A stretch of 34,115 nt of DNA. Source: Methanomassiliicoccaceae archaeon UBA404 (GTDB taxonomy: Archaea; Thermoplasmatota; Thermoplasmata; Methanomassiliicoccales; Methanomethylophilaceae). The translations under genes were made by a program, and so were the position numbers. The notes below the pieces were generated by a model, which saw nothing but the letters and a program-made list of their open reading frames with translations, was not told where the DNA came from and ran no database searches. Shown piece after piece: positions 31,909 through 34,115 of this stretch. The DNA lies in contig DAHY01000024.1 of the NCBI GenBank assembly GCA_002498605.1, positions 1 to 34,115 of the forward strand. Direction: 5' to 3'. The stretch's first letter is position 1. Every line of letters begins with the position of its first letter.

Positions 31909-33114
31909 TCAGGCTTTGTTTATGTAACTCTTCCAGACTTTTTCCAGATCGTCCCTTTGCAGAGTTTCCATGATGTACTCCGCAAATTCGTCTCCGGTGG
32001 CGCCGGTGTCCCTGCCGGTCATTTTGAGTTTTCTTTCAAACTGACTGCAGACGTCCAGGGCCATGTCCAGTTTTCTGCCTTCTTCGGTTTTGCCGATGTG
32101 CGTCATCATGAGGGAGACGGCTTTGATCATGCTGCTGGGATCCGCATACTGCCCTCTGCCTTCGGCAACCATTCTGGGCGCGGAGCCGTGAATGGCTTCG
32201 AACATGGCGTATCTCTTTCCGAGATTCGCGCTTCCCGCGGTGCCCACGCCGCCCTGAATCTGTGCGGCTTCGTCGGTAAGTATGTCGCCGTAAAGGTTGG
32301 GAAGAACGAATACGCGGAAATCGCTTCTTCTCTCTTCGTCCAGAAGCTTTGCGGTCATGATGTCTATGAACCAGTCGTCCCACTTTATGTCAGGATAGTC
32401 CTTTGCGACTTCTTCGGCGATGTCCAGGAATCTGCCGTCGGTGGTTTTGATGATGTTCGCTTTGGTAACCAGGGAAACGTATCCTTTGTTATTTTTCTCG
32501 GCGAAGTCGAAACCCGCTCTGATTATGCGCTCGGTTCCCTGAGCCGTGGCAATGCAGAAGTCCATGGCCAGATCTTCGGTGACGTGAACCCCGTCGCTTC
32601 CCAGGGCATAGCCGCCTTCGGTGTTCTCCCTGAAGAAAGTCCAGTCAATCCCCAGTTCGGGGACGGATACCGGCCGTACGTTGGCGAAAAGATCCAATTC
32701 TTTTCTCATGGCGACGTTTGCGCTCTCTATGTTCGGCCAGGGATCCCCCTTCTTGGGGGTGGTGGTGGGTCCCTTGAGAATCAGATGACATTTTTTCAGT
32801 TCTTCCAGAGTGTCGTCGGGAATAGGCTTCATGACCTCCACTCTGCGTTCGATGGTCAATCCGTCAATCTGACGGATTTCCACTTTGCCCGCCTTGATTT
32901 CGTCGGCAAGCAGATATTCCATGACCAATTGGGCGGATGCACAGATGTACGGTCCGATGCCGTCTCCTCCGCAGACTCCTATGATAAGTTTGTCCAGCTT
33001 TGAATAGTCGACCCAATCTCCTTCGTTTTTGAGGCGTTCGACTCTTTCAAGCTGCTCCCTCAGGAGTTTGCCGTAAGTCTCCTGTGCGGCCTGAATTGCT
33101 TTTTCATCAATCAT
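31909..33114 (-). CDS. Isocitrate/homoisocitrate dehydrogenase family enzyme
   Basis: The 401-aa metal-dependent decarboxylating dehydrogenase has VCGGDGIGPYI near residue 48. The substrate motif S-A-N-V-A-M-R (131-137) has the Ser and Asn typical of isocitrate dehydrogenases. ENTEGGYALGSDGV and the signature NLYGDILTDEAAQIQGGVGTAGSANLG follow, then FEAIHGSAP. An unusual N-terminal extension of about 38 residues precedes the first strand. It could give 2-oxoglutarate for glutamate, or act as homoisocitrate dehydrogenase (AksF) in coenzyme B synthesis with the homocitrate synthase at 4217. Motifs do not decide. I chose the ATG at 33114; a GTG at 33120 is an alternative. Probably leaderless (ACTTTATC about 25 nt upstream). 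Confidence 0.88.
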   Translation of the reverse strand: MIDEKAIQAAQETYGKLLREQLERVERLKNEGDWVDYSKLDKLIIGVCGGDGIGPYICASAQLVMEYLLADEIKAGKVEIRQIDGLTIERRVEVMKPIPDDTLEELKKCHLILKGPTTTPKKGDPWPNIESANVAMRKELDLFANVRPVSVPELGIDWTFFRENTEGGYALGSDGVHVTEDLAMDFCIATAQGTERIIRAGFDFAEKNNKGYVSLVTKANIIKTTDGRFLDIAEEVAKDYPDIKWDDWFIDIMTAKLLDEERRSDFRVFVLPNLYGDILTDEAAQIQGGVGTAGSANLGKRYAMFEAIHGSAPRMVAEGRGQYADPSSMIKAVSLMMTHIGKTEEGRKLDMALDVCSQFERKLKMTGRDTGATGDEFAEYIMETLQRDDLEKVWKSYINKA

Positions 33115-33455
33115 CGGCACCGATTATATTACCCGTTGATAAAGTAGTTTCTGATTGTATCCCTCAATACCGCAATCCGGGGGCCGTCGTATTTATTAAA
33201 TTGCCGATGAACCGAATACATTTCTTTACCGGCGTTCCGTTTCCTGAATTGTATCAAAAAGCAGGAATTATTCGAATCGGCGGGGTCCGGTAAAGATGCG
33301 GGAAACGCCGCCGGTTAAGGCATATTTTAACCCTGTCCACACATCGGAACCCGATGAATATTCCGGGGAATCGGGTTCGTACGGCATAGGTACGGAAACA
33401 TCGTCGATTGCAGTAAAATACTTCAAATTAAACGCCTGAATTGCTTTTGACAACG
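33115..33455. other. Divergent intergenic region
   Basis: About 340 bp between the dehydrogenase and the RND/MMPL gene. It should hold both promoters. I see no RNA gene, repeat or convincing ORF. Short frames here rely on TTG starts and have no ribosome binding site. Confidence 0.5.
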
Positions 33456-33464
33456 TTTATATTA
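33456..33464 (+). promoter_or_regulatory. BoxA of the RND/MMPL-type gene
   Basis: TTTATATTA is centred about 33 nt before the ATG at 33493, giving an almost leaderless mRNA. Confidence 0.5.
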
Positions 33465-33492
33465 GAAGTTCTGTTGCTCTCTACGATACTAT

Positions 33493-34115
33493 ATGATATT
33501 TAACAAATTGGCTGATGCAATCATAAAACATCCAAAGCAAATAATCATTGCATGGATTGTTCTCATTTTGTGCGCGGCCCCCTTGGCGTTGAGTGCAAAT
33601 GACGTACTTAAGTACGACATGCAGGATGTCGCCGTCGATGATTCCGAATCCATTATCGGATTGAAGATAATCGGTGAAAAGTTCTATGAATCGGAAGTAT
33701 CCATGTCGGACAGTCCCCTCATAGTTCTGCAGACCGACTCTCCTTCGTCAGAGGCGGAAAAAGGATTCCAGGATATCAAACGGATGCTGGAAGAGGGGTT
33801 GGGCAACTACACCGACGATGAAGGAAACCCGAAAATTGTTCAATTGATTTATACGGGCATACTGTCATCGGATTCCGACAACGGCGCCGGATCTCTGGCC
33901 ATTATCGCCACGGTTTACAACCCGGATTACAAAGGTGTTTCCTCCGATACGCCGAACTTCAGGGAATATATTTCCGGGGTACTTGCTGAATATTCCGAAA
34001 CCGAGGAGTCCATAGGCATCAAAACCTATCTTACGGGATCCGCGGCCATGGGATACGACGTGGAAGCGGGTGTCATGTCCGATCTGGCAAAAATAGACCC
34101 CGTGACGATTCTGCT
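33493..34115 (+). CDS. RND/MMPL-type membrane protein, N-terminal part only
   Basis: The frame is open from ATG 33493 to the right edge (207 complete codons). It begins MIFNKLADAIIKHPKQIII, with a first membrane helix IIIAWIVLILCAAPLALS, followed by a large extracytoplasmic porter-like domain. That domain contains GLKIIGEKFYESEV and the typical pre-helix block YLTGSAAMGYDVE...DLAKIDPVTILL, which leads into the second helix in MMPL and SecD-like RND proteins. Archaeal members are thought to export lipids or hydrophobic compounds. The rest lies outside, so topology and key residues cannot be checked. It is divergent from the dehydrogenase gene. Confidence 0.82.
   Translation, partial: MIFNKLADAIIKHPKQIIIAWIVLILCAAPLALSANDVLKYDMQDVAVDDSESIIGLKIIGEKFYESEVSMSDSPLIVLQTDSPSSEAEKGFQDIKRMLEEGLGNYTDDEGNPKIVQLIYTGILSSDSDNGAGSLAIIATVYNPDYKGVSSDTPNFREYISGVLAEYSETEESIGIKTYLTGSAAMGYDVEAGVMSDLAKIDPVTIL

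Noticed and set aside
33268..33453. 61-codon minus-strand frame before the RND/MMPL gene
   Set aside because: Only a TTG start, no ribosome binding site, and it covers the BoxA of the divergent gene.
1..34115. CRISPR arrays, insertion sequences, integrases or attachment sites
   Set aside because: I looked for regularly spaced repeats, transposase or recombinase motifs, and tRNA-end duplications near pylT, and saw none.

Overview
The window comes from a methylotrophic, pyrrolysine-using methanogen, most probably an archaeon of the order Methanomassiliicoccales close to the Methanomethylophilus alvus group. Four things point there: three methylamine methyltransferase genes each interrupted by one in-frame TAG; a pylS that encodes only the catalytic domain (274 aa); a tRNA-Pyl with the minimal shape typical of that order (no base between acceptor and D stem, a 4-nt D loop, an anticodon stem broken by an internal loop); and archaeal housekeeping genes (pelota, homocitrate synthase) with TATA-like BoxA promoters and several probably leaderless starts.

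Layout. (1) 1-9152, mostly core genes: carB (cut by the left edge) and carA overlap by ATGA on the minus strand; pelota and a homocitrate synthase run on the plus strand; a CPA2-type antiporter and an ABC-F ATPase follow on the minus strand. (2) 9153-26040, a continuous plus-strand methylamine and pyrrolysine region of about 17 kb. It holds a leader region with a tiny ORF, mtbC-mtbB (dimethylamine), a transport cassette (DMT-type permease, winged-helix protein, 49-aa membrane protein, APC-type permease), mttC-mttB-mtmC-mtmB (trimethylamine and monomethylamine), a second stand-alone mttC, and pylT-pylS-pylB-pylC-pylD-ramA. (3) 26111-31018, minus strand: a small HTH-ACT regulator, five related secreted or membrane-anchored proteins, and a SipW/ER-type signal peptidase. 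The N-termini of the five proteins resemble SipW-dependent signal peptides of TasA/camelysin proteins. (4) 31245-34115: an acetate-type transporter, an isocitrate/homoisocitrate dehydrogenase family enzyme, and the start of an RND/MMPL-type membrane protein cut by the right edge.

How the genes work together. The permeases are candidates for bringing methylamines in. MttB, MtbB and MtmB move methyl groups from tri-, di- and monomethylamine to the corrinoid proteins MttC, MtbC and MtmC, and RamA reductively reactivates oxidised corrinoids. PylB, PylC and PylD make pyrrolysine, PylS charges it onto tRNA-Pyl(CUA), and this decodes the UAG that places Pyl in each methyltransferase active site. The final enzyme, MtbA (corrinoid to coenzyme M), is not in the window.

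Most worth a second look: the SipW/TasA-like five-paralogue cluster; pylB ending in the only apparent terminating TAG among the genes here; a CarA whose catalytic cysteine is glycine; an 11-codon leader ORF with a strong Shine-Dalgarno fused to mtbC; the 49-aa membrane protein; the partnerless second MttC; and the shared GTA-TAG context of all three Pyl codons.
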